A stretch of DNA of 52,501 bases from Hydrogenophilus sp. (GCA_020725265.1 DYFK01000023.1:1-52501); one strand, 5' to 3'; shown: positions 1 through 8,439, numbered from the stretch's first letter. Notes: generated by a model not told the origin, from the letters alone. Program-made: numbers and translations.

Positions 1-1105
1 TGGCCTCGTTCAGGTTGCCGGCGAAGTCGGAGGCGCGCAGGTTGCGGTCGCTGACCCAGCCATCGCCATGCTTCCTCAGCATCACCTGCATCGGCAGGTC
101 GGTGTACTTGCGCGCGTATTCCTGGAAATACGGGGTCTGGCGCAGGACGTGGAATTCCTTCAGCGCGACGTGGCCCATGGCCAGAAAGGCGGCCGAATCG
201 GTGCCCTGCCTGACCGGCATCCAGAGGTCGGCGAACTTCACGTATTCGGCGTAGTCCGGCGCCATGGAGACGATCTTGGTGCCCTTGTAGCGGGTCTCGA
301 TCGCGAAATGCGCGTCCGGCGTGCGCGTCATCGGCAGGTTGGCGCCGGTGATGATCAGGTAGGTCGAGTTGTACCAGTCGGCCGCTTCCGGCACGTCGGT
401 CTGCTCGCCCCAGGTCTGCGGACTGGCGATCGGCAGGTCGCAGTACCAGTCGTAGAAGGAGCCGCAGGCGGCGCCGATCAGCGACAGATAGCGCGAGCCG
501 GCCGCGTAGGAAATCATCGACATGGCCGGAATCGGCGAGAAGCCGTAGATGCGGTCCGGTCCCCATTTGTCGATGGTGTGGACGTTGGCGGCGGCGATGA
601 TTTCCAGCACCTCGTCCCAGCTCGCGCGCACGAAGCCGCCCAGGCCACGCACCTTGACGTATTTCTCGCGCTTGGCCGGATCGGCCTGAATGGCCGCCCA
701 GGACTCGACCGGGTCCTTGCCGCTCTTGCGCTCGGCGCGATAGAGATCGAGAAGGCGGCCGCGGATCATCGGGTGCTTGATCCGGTGCGGTGAGTACAGA
801 TACCAGGAGAACGACGCGCCACGCTGGCAGCCGCGCGGCTCGTGGTTGGGCATGTCCTCGCGCGTCCTCGGATAGTCGGTCTGCTGCATCTCGAACGACA
901 CCAGGCCGTTCTTGACGAAGATCTTCCAGGAGCAGCCGCCGGTGCAGTTGACGCCGTGGGTGGAACGCACCACCTTGTCGTGGCGCCAGCGGTTCCGGTA
1001 GGCGTCCTCCCACTTGCGGTCCTCGATGGTCTTGATGCCGTGGCCGTCGGAGAACGATTCACGGGGATGCGTGAAGTAGGTGAGGCGGTCGAGAAAGTGA
1101 CTCAT
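1..1105 (-). CDS. narG: Respiratory nitrate reductase alpha subunit NarG (N-terminal 368 residues, cut by window edge)
   Basis: Catalytic subunit of the membrane-bound, cytoplasm-facing nitrate reductase NarGHI, which reduces nitrate to nitrite with quinol electrons. Translating the minus strand from the ATG at 1105 gives an open frame to the window edge. The FS0 [4Fe-4S] ligands are present as His50, Cys54, Cys58 and Cys93, one residue offset from E. coli NarG His49/Cys53/Cys57/Cys92. The segment YDWYCDLP, which holds the Asp ligand of molybdenum, is also intact. AAAGGAG lies just before the ATG. The gene follows narK2 in the same direction after a 112-bp gap filled by a large hairpin. The C-terminal two thirds, and presumably narHJI, lie outside the window. 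It needs molybdenum cofactor, and moaC is encoded at the other end of the window. Confidence 0.97.
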   Translation of the reverse strand, partial: MSHFLDRLTYFTHPRESFSDGHGIKTIEDRKWEDAYRNRWRHDKVVRSTHGVNCTGGCSWKIFVKNGLVSFEMQQTDYPRTREDMPNHEPRGCQRGASFSWYLYSPHRIKHPMIRGRLLDLYRAERKSGKDPVESWAAIQADPAKREKYVKVRGLGGFVRASWDEVLEIIAAANVHTIDKWGPDRIYGFSPIPAMSMISYAAGSRYLSLIGAACGSFYDWYCDLPIASPQTWGEQTDVPEAADWYNSTYLIITGANLPMTRTPDAHFAIETRYKGTKIVSMAPDYAEYVKFADLWMPVRQGTDSAAFLAMGHVALKEFHVLRQTPYFQEYARKYTDLPMQVMLRKHGDGWVSDRNLRASDFAGNLNEA

Positions 1106-1124
1106 TGCGTAGCTCCTTTGTTGG

Positions 1125-1215
1125 AGCTGGTGGCTCGTGGCTTGTGGCTTGTAGCTTGTTGCCGCGCGCTACGCGCGGCCTTTGGCTACCGGCTACCGGC
1201 CACCCGCTACCAGCT
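1125..1215. repeat. 91-nt imperfect inverted repeat of degenerate GTGGCTN heptamers between narK2 and narG
   Basis: The arms are 1125-1160 and 1180-1215, 36 nt each. Both begin, read inward, with AGCTGGT and continue as repeats of the type GTGGCTN/GTAGCCG. They flank a perfect 8-bp core stem GCCGCGCG / CGCGCGGC (1161-1168 and 1172-1179) with a 3-nt loop. The structure fills nearly the whole intergenic gap and ends 3 nt before the narK2 stop codon. There is no T-tract on either strand, so it does not look like an ordinary terminator. It could be a processing or stability hairpin that sets different narK and narG mRNA levels, or a mobile intergenic repeat. Function is inference. Confidence 0.75.
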
Positions 1216-1217
1216 AA

Positions 1218-2825
1218 TCAGGGATTCCGGATTTCCGACCCGCGGCGCAGGTAGAACCACCAGTTCAAAACCAGGCACAGGGCATAGAACACGGCGAAGC
1301 CGTACATGGCGTTTTCCGGGCTGCCGAGCTTGATCTGGCCGCCGATCACCACCGGCGCGATGAACGAGCCGTAGGCGGCGACGGCGGAGGTCCAGCCCAG
1401 TACCGGACCGGCCTGGACGCGGTCGAAGATGATGCCGACGGTGCGGAAGGTGGAGCCGTTGCCGATACCGGAGGCGGCGAACAGGACCACGAAGGTGATC
1501 AGGAACTGGGTGAAGTAGGTTTCCGGCGTCGCCGACTGATACGCCTGCATCATGATCCAGCCGGCGTACACCGAAGCCACGACCATCACCACCGAGATCG
1601 CCTGGGTGACGATGGAGCCGCCGACCTTGTCGGAAATCCAGCCGCCCACCGGCCGGATCAGGGCGCCGACGAAGGGGCCGATCCAGGCGTAGGTCAGTGC
1701 CGACGGCGCGTTCGGATTCTTGACGTGCTCCCAGACGCCGCTGTCGAGCAGGATGTGCTGGTTGCCGAAGATCACGTTGATCGACAGCGGCAGCGCCATG
1801 GAAAAGCCGATGAACGAACCGAAGGTCAGCACGTAGAGCACGGTCATCGACCAGGTGTGCTTGTTCTTGAAGATGGCGAACTGCCTGGCGATGTTGCCCT
1901 TCATCTCGCCGAACGCCGCCAGCTTCATGACCAGCAGCGTGGCGAGGATGATCAGCGGCAGCGCCACCCACATGTTGAGCAGGCCCAGGCCGGTGGGCGC
2001 CGGCAGGTAGAAATACAGGCCGACGCCGGCGGTGAGGAAGGCGAGGCCGTACAGCCAGAGGATCTTGGCGAACGCCGCGAGGGTGCTGGTCAGACCAGGC
2101 GTGATCGGCAGCAGGTTGTTCATGCCGAACCAGCCCATGAACGCCAGCGGCACCAGGAACAACAGCCAGACGAAGCCGGCGTTCTGGACGAAGGTGGGCG
2201 TGCCGGCGGCGATCTTGCCGAGGATCCAGCCGCTGTCCTTGGCCAGTTCCATGGAGCCGCCGGCGAAGGCGCCGAACACGCCGGCGGTCATCACCAGCGG
2301 GATCAGGATCTGCATGGTGGTGACGCCGAAGTTGCCGAGGCCGGCGTTCAGCCCCAGCGCCGTGCCTTGCAGGCGCTTCGGGAAGAAGGTGCTGATGTTG
2401 GACATCGAGCAGGCGAAGTTGCCGCCACCGATGCCGGACAGCAGCGCCAGCAACTGGAACACGATCAGCGGCGTGTCCTTGCTCTGCAACGCCAGGCCGG
2501 TGCCGAAGGCCGGGATCATCAGCAGCGCGGTGGTCAGGAAGATGGTGTTGCGGCCGCCGGCGATGCGGATGAAGAACGACGACGGGATGCGCAGCGTCGC
2601 GCCGGACAGGCCGGCGATCGCGGTCAGGGCGAACAGCTCTTCCTGGCTGAACGGAAAGCCCAGGTTGGCCATCTGCACGGTGATGATTCCCCACATCAGC
2701 CAGATGGCGAAGCCCAGCAGCAGGCTGGGAATCGAGATCCAAAGGTTGCGGTTGGCGATGGATTTGCCGGTCGATTCCCAGAATTTCTGGTCCTCGACAT
2801 CCCAGGTCTTGATGTTGATGCTCAT
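1218..2825 (-). CDS. narK2: Nitrate/nitrite transporter NarK2 (MFS)
   Basis: About 535 residues and 12 predicted membrane helices; a major facilitator of the nitrate/nitrite porter family in the inner membrane. The N-terminal stretch DVEDQKFWESTGKSIANRN is typical of the second NarK of denitrifiers, which exchanges nitrate for nitrite. Family features seen are the glycine-rich nitrate signature GIGGGNFACSMSNIS, one Arg in LSGATLRIPSSF and a second in GALIRPVGGWISDKVGG. The start ATG at 2825 has CGGAG upstream. The same frame stays open much further upstream, but that part overlaps narK1 and is a GC artefact. It lies 104 bp after narK1 and before narG, the narK1-narK2-narG order of Pseudomonas and Thiobacillus denitrifiers. 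Assignment as antiporter rather than symporter rests on family knowledge. Confidence 0.93.
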   Translation of the reverse strand: MSINIKTWDVEDQKFWESTGKSIANRNLWISIPSLLLGFAIWLMWGIITVQMANLGFPFSQEELFALTAIAGLSGATLRIPSSFFIRIAGGRNTIFLTTALLMIPAFGTGLALQSKDTPLIVFQLLALLSGIGGGNFACSMSNISTFFPKRLQGTALGLNAGLGNFGVTTMQILIPLVMTAGVFGAFAGGSMELAKDSGWILGKIAAGTPTFVQNAGFVWLLFLVPLAFMGWFGMNNLLPITPGLTSTLAAFAKILWLYGLAFLTAGVGLYFYLPAPTGLGLLNMWVALPLIILATLLVMKLAAFGEMKGNIARQFAIFKNKHTWSMTVLYVLTFGSFIGFSMALPLSINVIFGNQHILLDSGVWEHVKNPNAPSALTYAWIGPFVGALIRPVGGWISDKVGGSIVTQAISVVMVVASVYAGWIMMQAYQSATPETYFTQFLITFVVLFAASGIGNGSTFRTVGIIFDRVQAGPVLGWTSAVAAYGSFIAPVVIGGQIKLGSPENAMYGFAVFYALCLVLNWWFYLRRGSEIRNP

Positions 2826-2929
2826 GCGTTGCTCCGAGGGGTAAGTGGATTTCCGGGCGGCGGGTTGCGTCACGCGGGGGCCGGATCGCGCCGCGCCGTT
2901 CCTGGATCGAGGGGATCGGGTCATGGTCT

Positions 2930-4195
2930 TCATTCCAGGATGTCGGCGCCGACCGGCCGCTTTCTTTTCACCAGGTGGTCCAGCTTTCGCACCTCGGTGG
3001 TGTACATCCAGATCAGCGATACCCAGACCACGCCGTACATCAGCATGAAGGCCGAGGAGCGGATTCCGGTCAGGTCGACCAGCGCGCCGAACATGATCGG
3101 CAGCAGGAAACCGCCGAGGCCACCGACCAGGCCGACGATGCCGCTGATGACGCCGATGTTGTGGGGGTACTCGTCGGAGATGTACTTGAACACGCTGGCC
3201 TTGCCGAAGGCGAAGGCGACGCCGACGGTGAACAGCAGCGCGGTGAACAGCTCCGGCGACAGGTGGATGTGGTAGGTCACCGGGCCGTTCACGGTTTTCA
3301 CGGTGAAGTCGGTGTTCGGGTAGGACATGATGAACAGGCAGATCCAGGACACCCAGAGCACCCACCAGGTGACGCGGTGCGCGCCCCACTTGTCCGACAT
3401 CCAGCCACCCATCGCCCGCAGCACGCCACCGGGCAGCGAAAACGCGGTCGCCAGCAGCGCGGCGGTGGTGAGGTCGAAGCCGTATTCGCTGACGTAGTAC
3501 TTGGTCATCCACAGCGCCAGCGCGACATAGCCGCCGAACACGATGGAGTAGTACTGGCAGTATTTCCACACCACCGGATCCTTGAGCGCGGCGAGCTGGT
3601 CGCGCACGGTGACGTGGGCCGGCACCTTGTGGGCCGGGTCGTCGTAGGTGAAGAACCAGAACAGGATCGCGGTGACCAGCATGGCGGCGGCGTAGACCTG
3701 GGGCACCATGGTCCAGCCGTAGGCGACGACGATGGCCGGGGCGATCAGCTTGGTCACCGCCGCGCCGGAGTTGCCGGCGCCGAACACGCCCATCGCCATG
3801 CCCTGGCGCTCCTTCTCGAACCAGCGCGCGCAGTAGGCGATGCCGACCGAAAAGGAACCGCCGGCGAGTCCGACGAACAGGCCGATGGCCAGGAACTGCC
3901 AGAACGCGGTGGCGTATTCCATCAGCCAGATCGGCGCCACCGTCGCCAGCATCAGCGCGAAGAACACGATGCGGCCGCCGAACCGGTCGGTCCACATGCC
4001 CAGCGGCAGGCGGATCAGCGACCCGGTCAGCACCGGCGTGGCGATGAGGATGCCGAACTGGGTCTCGTTGAGGTCGAGCTGTTCCTTGATGGGGATGCCG
4101 ATCACCGCGAACATCATCCAGACCGCGAAGCACACGGTGAACGCCAGCGTGCTCATCACAAGCACGGAAATCTGCTGCTGCGAACGTGGCGTCAT
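2930..4195 (-). CDS. narK1: Nitrate transporter NarK1 (MFS, nitrate/proton symporter type)
   Basis: 421 residues and 12 predicted membrane helices. It begins with a NarK1-type first helix (FAVWMMFAVIGIPIKEQL) followed by LNETQFGILIATPVLTGSL. The nitrate signatures GLAGGSFSVGIAYCARWF and VFGAGNSGAAVTKL are present. NarK1-type proteins import nitrate with protons, which lets nitrate respiration start before nitrite is available for exchange. The ATG at 4195 was chosen because GGGGAA precedes it and because an earlier in-frame start would run into the operator region. It is first in the leftward narK1-narK2-narG operon and divergent from narXL. NarL-type heptamers in the shared 265-bp gap suggest nitrate-responsive control. 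Confidence 0.93.
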   Translation of the reverse strand: MTPRSQQQISVLVMSTLAFTVCFAVWMMFAVIGIPIKEQLDLNETQFGILIATPVLTGSLIRLPLGMWTDRFGGRIVFFALMLATVAPIWLMEYATAFWQFLAIGLFVGLAGGSFSVGIAYCARWFEKERQGMAMGVFGAGNSGAAVTKLIAPAIVVAYGWTMVPQVYAAAMLVTAILFWFFTYDDPAHKVPAHVTVRDQLAALKDPVVWKYCQYYSIVFGGYVALALWMTKYYVSEYGFDLTTAALLATAFSLPGGVLRAMGGWMSDKWGAHRVTWWVLWVSWICLFIMSYPNTDFTVKTVNGPVTYHIHLSPELFTALLFTVGVAFAFGKASVFKYISDEYPHNIGVISGIVGLVGGLGGFLLPIMFGALVDLTGIRSSAFMLMYGVVWVSLIWMYTTEVRKLDHLVKRKRPVGADILE

Positions 4196-4303
4196 GGCAT
4201 TCCCCAAACAAGAAAATCTCGATATCCGAAGATCGGACGAGCCCAGTTTAGGGAGCGGAAAATTGCGCGCCAGAGGGGGAAAACGACGTCGATGACCGCC
4301 GAA

Positions 4304-4319
4304 TACCTCCGAATGGGTA
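4304..4319. promoter_or_regulatory. NarL/NarP-type 7-2-7 binding site
   Basis: TACCTCC-GA-ATGGGTA is two heptamers in inverted 7-2-7 order, the arrangement bound by NarL and NarP (consensus TACYYMT). The right half, read on the minus strand, is TACCCAT, a perfect match. The left half deviates only at its last base. It sits 109 bp upstream of the narK1 start codon and 142 bp upstream of narX, so it may serve either. Matching response regulator narL is encoded at 6368. Confidence 0.65.
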
Positions 4320-4335
4320 TCCGGATTTCCGGATA
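4318..4335. promoter_or_regulatory. Perfect 8-2-8 palindrome overlapping the NarL site
   Basis: TATCCGGA-TT-TCCGGATA is a perfect inverted repeat sharing two bases with the NarL-type site at 4304-4319. It looks like a dimeric repressor or activator operator; I do not recognise the protein. A further symmetric element, TTGATTATCAA, follows at 4341-4351. It resembles two FNR half-sites but with spacing three bases too short. Confidence 0.5.
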
Positions 4336-4398
4336 ACGGATTGATTATCAAGCGGATTATTTTTCCGGCTGGAGGGCGTCATATCCCGGTGGACCAAA

Positions 4399-4440
4399 GT
4401 GGGTATTTCCACGGCCCCGCCCGGGGTTTAGAAAGGGGTA
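4399..4440. promoter_or_regulatory. Additional single NarL heptamers before narX
   Basis: AGGGGTA at 4434-4440 is the reverse complement of TACCCCT and fits TACYYMT exactly. GTGGGTA at 4399-4405 fits at six of seven positions. Both lie within 62 bp upstream of the narX start, so autoregulation of narXL is possible. Single heptamers occur by chance, so support is weak. Confidence 0.3.
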
Positions 4441-4460
4441 ACTCTCCACACGCTCCGACC

Positions 4461-6371
4461 ATGACCGCGCCACCTTCCCCCAGGACCTTGTCCTGGAAGA
4501 ACCTCAACCATTCCCTGCTGGTCCGCATGGGCGGCGCCATCGCGGCCATCGCCCTGCTGGCCATGATCGGCATGTCGGTCTCGGCGCTGGTGGCGGAGTC
4601 CACCCAGGGCAGCGGCGAAGCGATCAACCGTGCCGGCAGCCTGCGCATGCAGGCCTGGCACATCGCCAGCCTGTCGCTGGCGGCGCCGGTCACCGGCGCC
4701 GGTGACATGGCGGCGGCGCTCGACGCCTTCGAGGCCACGCTCGGCCACGACGCCATCCTGGCCATGCTGCCACGCGCGCGGGACGATGCCCTGGCGCGCG
4801 TCTACCGCGAGGTCGAACGGACCTGGCGCGGCCGGATCCGGCCGGGCTTCACCGAGCCGGCGCAAGCCGCCGGACCGGATGCCGCGCGCCGGGCCGGGTT
4901 GCTGGCGGAAGTCGGCGGTTTCGTCGACGACATCAACACCCTGGTGCAGCGCATGGAGGAAACCACCGAGGCCAAGATCATGGTCATGCGCGTGGTATTG
5001 ATCGTGGCGTTGCTGCTCACCCTGCTGGTGGTGCTGCTGACCGTCTGGCTGATCCATACCCATCTGGTGCAGCCGCTGCGCGCGCTGCTGGCGCTGACCG
5101 TCAACGTCGGCCATGGCGATCTGTCGGCGCGCGCGGCCCACGTCGGCGAGGACGAGCTGGGCCAGCTCGGGCGGGCCTTCAACCGGATGACCGAGGACCT
5201 CGACAAGCTCTATCACGGCCTGGAGGAGCGGGTGCGCCAGAAAACCGCCGAGCTGAATCGCGGCAACCAGTCGCTGGAGCTGCTCTATCACTCGATCGCG
5301 CGCATGCATGGCGCGCCGCTGGCGCGGGAAACCTATCTGGCGCTGCTGCGCGACATCGAATCGGTGCTGGGCCTGGGGCACGGCATCATCTGCCTGGGCG
5401 AGCCGGGCGGCGGCAGCGGCGTGGTGGTCGCCGACACCATGCGCGAGGGCGACCACAATCCCTGCGCGCGCGCCGAATGTGGCTGGTGCCACGGCACCGG
5501 CCAGACCCGCTTCAGCATGGCCGACGACTATCACCGTCATCTCACGCTGCCGCTGGCCGACGCCGAGATGCAGTACGGCGTGCTGATCCTGGAAATCCCC
5601 GAGTCCCGCCAGCTGGAGGCCTGGCAGGTGCAGTTGCTGGAAGCGCTGTCGCGCCACATCGGCGTGGCCATCGGCGCCGAGCGCCGCATCCGACAAAGCC
5701 GGCGCGTCGCCCTGCTGGAAGAACGCGCGGTGATCGCCCGTGAGCTGCACGACTCGTTGGCGCAGTCGCTGGCCTACATGCGCATCCAGGTCAGCCGCCT
5801 GCAAACCGCGCTGAAGGCACCCGAGCAGCGCGCCGAGGCCGACCAAGTCCTGGCCGAGCTGCGCGAGGGCATGACCAGCGCCTATCGTCAGCTGCGCGAA
5901 CTGCTGACGACTTTCCGGCTGAGGATGGAAGGCCAGGATCTGGCCGCCGCGCTGGCGCGGACCGTCGACGAATTCGCCGAGCGCGGGGGTCTGGCCATCG
6001 ATCTCGACATCGACCTGGACAGCCGCGTACTGACGCCGAACGAGGAAATCCACGTCCTGCACGTGGTGCGCGAGGCGTTGTCGAACGTGGTCAACCATGC
6101 CCGCGCCACCCGTGCCCGCGTCACCGCGCGTTGCGGCGCCGACGGCCTGTTCGAGGCGCGCGTCGAGGATGACGGCGGCGGCATCGTCAAGTCCGCCGAC
6201 ACCCATCACTACGGCATGACCATCATGGAGGAACGCGCGCGCACGCTGGCGGGCGAAATCCGCTACGAATCCCCCGCCGAGGGCGGAACCCGTGTCGTCC
6301 TGAGCTTCCGCCCGGCCAGCCGACGCGCGGCCGACACGGTGGCCGACCTGTCCTGGAGTATTTCGGCATGA
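4461..6371 (+). CDS. narX: Nitrate/nitrite sensor histidine kinase NarX
   Basis: 636-residue membrane kinase that senses periplasmic nitrate or nitrite and phosphorylates NarL. Order seen: transmembrane helix 1 (about 20-45), periplasmic P-box INRAGSLRMQAWH (55-67), helix 2 near 175-200, HAMP linker, a GAF-like central module with a cysteine cluster (Cys335, Cys340, Cys343), then a HisKA_3 dimerisation domain with phospho-acceptor His430 in ARELHDSLAQSL and an HATPase region near the end. The ATG at 4461 gives a standard NarX N terminus. A longer in-frame start at 4341 would cover the operator region. The chosen start has only a weak ribosome site. It overlaps narL by 4 bp (ATGA). Confidence 0.95.
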   Translation: MTAPPSPRTLSWKNLNHSLLVRMGGAIAAIALLAMIGMSVSALVAESTQGSGEAINRAGSLRMQAWHIASLSLAAPVTGAGDMAAALDAFEATLGHDAILAMLPRARDDALARVYREVERTWRGRIRPGFTEPAQAAGPDAARRAGLLAEVGGFVDDINTLVQRMEETTEAKIMVMRVVLIVALLLTLLVVLLTVWLIHTHLVQPLRALLALTVNVGHGDLSARAAHVGEDELGQLGRAFNRMTEDLDKLYHGLEERVRQKTAELNRGNQSLELLYHSIARMHGAPLARETYLALLRDIESVLGLGHGIICLGEPGGGSGVVVADTMREGDHNPCARAECGWCHGTGQTRFSMADDYHRHLTLPLADAEMQYGVLILEIPESRQLEAWQVQLLEALSRHIGVAIGAERRIRQSRRVALLEERAVIARELHDSLAQSLAYMRIQVSRLQTALKAPEQRAEADQVLAELREGMTSAYRQLRELLTTFRLRMEGQDLAAALARTVDEFAERGGLAIDLDIDLDSRVLTPNEEIHVLHVVREALSNVVNHARATRARVTARCGADGLFEARVEDDGGGIVKSADTHHYGMTIMEERARTLAGEIRYESPAEGGTRVVLSFRPASRRAADTVADLSWSISA

Positions 6372-7018
6372 ACCCTGAAAGCCCGCAACGATTGCTGGTC
6401 ATCGACGACCATCCCCTGTTCCGCAAGGCGGTCCTGCAACTGGTGGCCATGACCGGCGATTTCGAGGTGGTCGGCGAGGCTTCCTCGGGACCGCGTGGCC
6501 TGGAACTCGCCCAGGCCCTGCAACCGGACATGATCCTGCTCGATCTCAACATGCGCGAGATGAACGGTATCGAAGTGCTCAAGGTCATCAAATCCTGGGG
6601 CATGGACGCGCGCGTGGTGATGCTGACCGTGTCCGATGAATCCTCCGATCTGATCGCCGCCCTGCGCGCCGGCGCCGACGGCTATCTGCTCAAGGAGATG
6701 GAGCCGGAGGAACTGATCGCCAAACTCAAGGAGGCCGCGCGCGGCCAGATCACGCTGAGCGAGCGCCTGACCCGCTCTCTTGCGCATTCGCTGCGCGGCG
6801 AGGCGAAGCCGCGCGACCCCGAGGAAGCCGGTCTGACCGACCAGGAAGGCCGCATCCTCGACCTGATCGCCCAGGGCATGAGCAACAAGCTGATCGCGCG
6901 CGAACTCAACATCGCCGACGGCACCGTCAAGGTTCACGTCAAGCATCTGCTGCGCAAGCTCAACCTGCGCTCGCGGGTCGAGGCGGCGGTGTGGGCGGTG
7001 GAGAAGAAGCGGGGCTGA
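6368..7018 (+). CDS. narL: Nitrate/nitrite response regulator NarL
   Basis: 216 residues. The N-terminal receiver has acidic residues DD at 13-14, phospho-acceptor Asp59 in ILLDLNM (same number as in E. coli NarL), the switch Thr in MLTVSD and Lys in YLLKEMEP. The C-terminal LuxR-type helix-turn-helix has LTDQEGRILDLIAQG and ADGTVKVHVKHLL. It partners NarX, whose stop codon it overlaps. The predicted role is activation of the divergent narK1-narK2-narG operon in nitrate through TACYYMT heptamers, several of which are visible at 4304-4440. No terminator is evident in the 43 bp to the convergent next gene. Confidence 0.96.
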   Translation: MNPESPQRLLVIDDHPLFRKAVLQLVAMTGDFEVVGEASSGPRGLELAQALQPDMILLDLNMREMNGIEVLKVIKSWGMDARVVMLTVSDESSDLIAALRAGADGYLLKEMEPEELIAKLKEAARGQITLSERLTRSLAHSLRGEAKPRDPEEAGLTDQEGRILDLIAQGMSNKLIARELNIADGTVKVHVKHLLRKLNLRSRVEAAVWAVEKKRG

Positions 7019-7061
7019 GATCGGCGGGGCCGAGGAGGACTCGGATCCGGTATTCCAGATG

Positions 7062-7682
7062 TCAGGAGTGTTGGCGAGTCTGGCCACGCGCGCGTTGCCG
7101 ATGGCCGGCGCCGCGCCACCAGGCCAGCAGCCCGGCGCCGAAGCCGGCGGCGTGGACTTCCCAGGCGACGCGGACGTCGGCTGGCAGGCTGGACGGCGCC
7201 GGACTCAGGCCGAGGGCATCGGCGGCGATCTTGCCGACCAGCAGCGCGCCGGCCAGGCCGATGGCCGGCCGCCAGGCGTGGTGGGCGCGCCAGAGCGTGG
7301 CCAGCAGGGCCGCCGCCAGGACCATGGCGAGGCCGGACGCGCCCCGGTAGTGGGACATGTCCGGCAGCGCCAGCAGAAGCAGGAGCGTGAGCAGGGGCGC
7401 GATCAGCAGCAGCCGCGCGGTCAGGCCGCGGCAACCGCCGAGTCGACGCAGCGCGGTCGCCAGCCCCAGGCAGGCGGCCGCGTCGAGCAGGGCGTGAGCA
7501 ACGGTGTAATGACTGAAATGACCGCTCCACAGCCGCCAGACCTGGCCGTCGAGGACGGCATCGCGGCGGTACTCCAGGAGCGCGGGCATGGTTTCCGGGG
7601 CAAGCAGCGGCAACAGGCAGAGCAGCGCCAGCGCCAGGCCAGGCAGCGACGTCTTCCAGGCCGGTTCAGCCGGGCTGGCCAC
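7062..7682 (-). CDS. rrtA: Rhombosortase (rhomboid-family intramembrane serine protease)
   Basis: About 206 residues and six hydrophobic segments. It carries rhombosortase landmarks: DGQVWRLWSGHFSHYTVAHALLD near 45-67, the catalytic serine motif YRGASGL (Ser116) and the catalytic His177 in AWEVHAAGFGAGLLAWW. Rhombosortases cleave GlyGly-CTERM tails of exported proteins at the inner membrane. I chose the GTG at 7682, which overlaps the end of the upstream gene by 17 bp and gives a normal N terminus. An ATG at 7766 would add 28 atypical residues. The gene lies directly downstream of a lipoprotein with a GlyGly-CTERM-like tail, its probable substrate. It is convergent with narL. Confidence 0.8.
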   Translation of the reverse strand: MASPAEPAWKTSLPGLALALLCLLPLLAPETMPALLEYRRDAVLDGQVWRLWSGHFSHYTVAHALLDAAACLGLATALRRLGGCRGLTARLLLIAPLLTLLLLLALPDMSHYRGASGLAMVLAAALLATLWRAHHAWRPAIGLAGALLVGKIAADALGLSPAPSSLPADVRVAWEVHAAGFGAGLLAWWRGAGHRQRARGQTRQHS

Positions 7683-8439
7683 CGCGTGATCCGGTCCAGG
7701 GCGCGGCCAGGGCGAGCAGGCCGAGCCAGCCGAGATCGCCGCCGCCGCGATGGCCGGACTGGGCATCGGCGCGGACCCCGGTGTCGGCGCGCACGCGCTG
7801 GCGGAACCGTTCCAGCTCCGCCCTCAGGTTGGGGACGAGCTGACCGAGGGCTTGTTCGTCGCCTTGCCGTCCGGTCGCGCCGCGCACGCTGGAACTGCCG
7901 CGGGCGTGGAACAGCAGCTTGCCGCCATGGGCGTCGAGGACGGCGGCTTCCAGCAGGGTGTGCAGGTCATCGTGGCCGCCACGCGCGACATGCGTGCCGG
8001 CCACGGTCCAGTAACGCCTCGGGGTGGCATCGGTGAAACGGGTCTGGTCGCGCGACAGCAGGGCGATGATGTCGACCTTGAACTCGCGCGCGACCCGTTG
8101 CAGGTCGGCGAAGCCGCCTCTCGGGCCGAGCTGACCGTCGGGGATGATCTCGATCGATTCGATGAAGGAATGGCCGGCGAACGCGGCGCGCACCTGGTCG
8201 AGCATGCGCGACCGCTCGGCTGGCGACAGATCGTCTCCGGCCGCCGCCGGGGCGAAGGCGATGCCGATCCGCAACGGCAGCCGCAGGATGGTCGATTGCG
8301 GCGTCATGACCACGTCCTCCGCACTGTCCGCGTGCAGGTAGTCCATGATGCCGGACGCCCGCCCATCCGGTGTCCGCGAGGACGCGCAACCGGCGAGCAG
8401 CATGGCGAGGAGTACGAATCCCAGGATATTTCTTGTCAT
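7666..8439 (-). CDS. Rhombotail lipoprotein with GlyGly-CTERM-like C terminus
   Basis: 257 residues. The signal peptide ends in the lipobox LLAGC with lipidation Cys18. A soluble domain of about 200 residues follows (PLRIGIAFAP, SFIESIEIIPDGQL, VDIIALLSRDQ). The tail is HRGGGDLGWLGLLALAAPW followed by an Arg-containing end, so a Gly-rich motif (232-234) plus a hydrophobic segment matches a GlyGly-CTERM sorting signal. This is the architecture of the rhombotail lipoprotein family, always found beside a rhombosortase. GGAGG sits 8 bp before the ATG. It overlaps the rhombosortase start, so the two are translationally linked. What the mature protein does is unknown. The basic cluster at the extreme end is weak. 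Confidence 0.8.
   Translation of the reverse strand: MTRNILGFVLLAMLLAGCASSRTPDGRASGIMDYLHADSAEDVVMTPQSTILRLPLRIGIAFAPAAAGDDLSPAERSRMLDQVRAAFAGHSFIESIEIIPDGQLGPRGGFADLQRVAREFKVDIIALLSRDQTRFTDATPRRYWTVAGTHVARGGHDDLHTLLEAAVLDAHGGKLLFHARGSSSVRGATGRQGDEQALGQLVPNLRAELERFRQRVRADTGVRADAQSGHRGGGDLGWLGLLALAAPWTGSRGGQPG

Noticed and set aside
1725-4336. Plus-strand frames (516 and 453 codons) opposite narK1-narK2
   Set aside because: Low-complexity Gln/Gly/Asp/Arg composition and no start signals; shadows of the transporters.
4341-4351. TTGATTATCAA as an FNR/Dnr box
   Set aside because: FNR sites need TTGAT-N4-ATCAA (14 bp); this symmetric element is 11 bp, so the half-sites lie on the wrong spacing.
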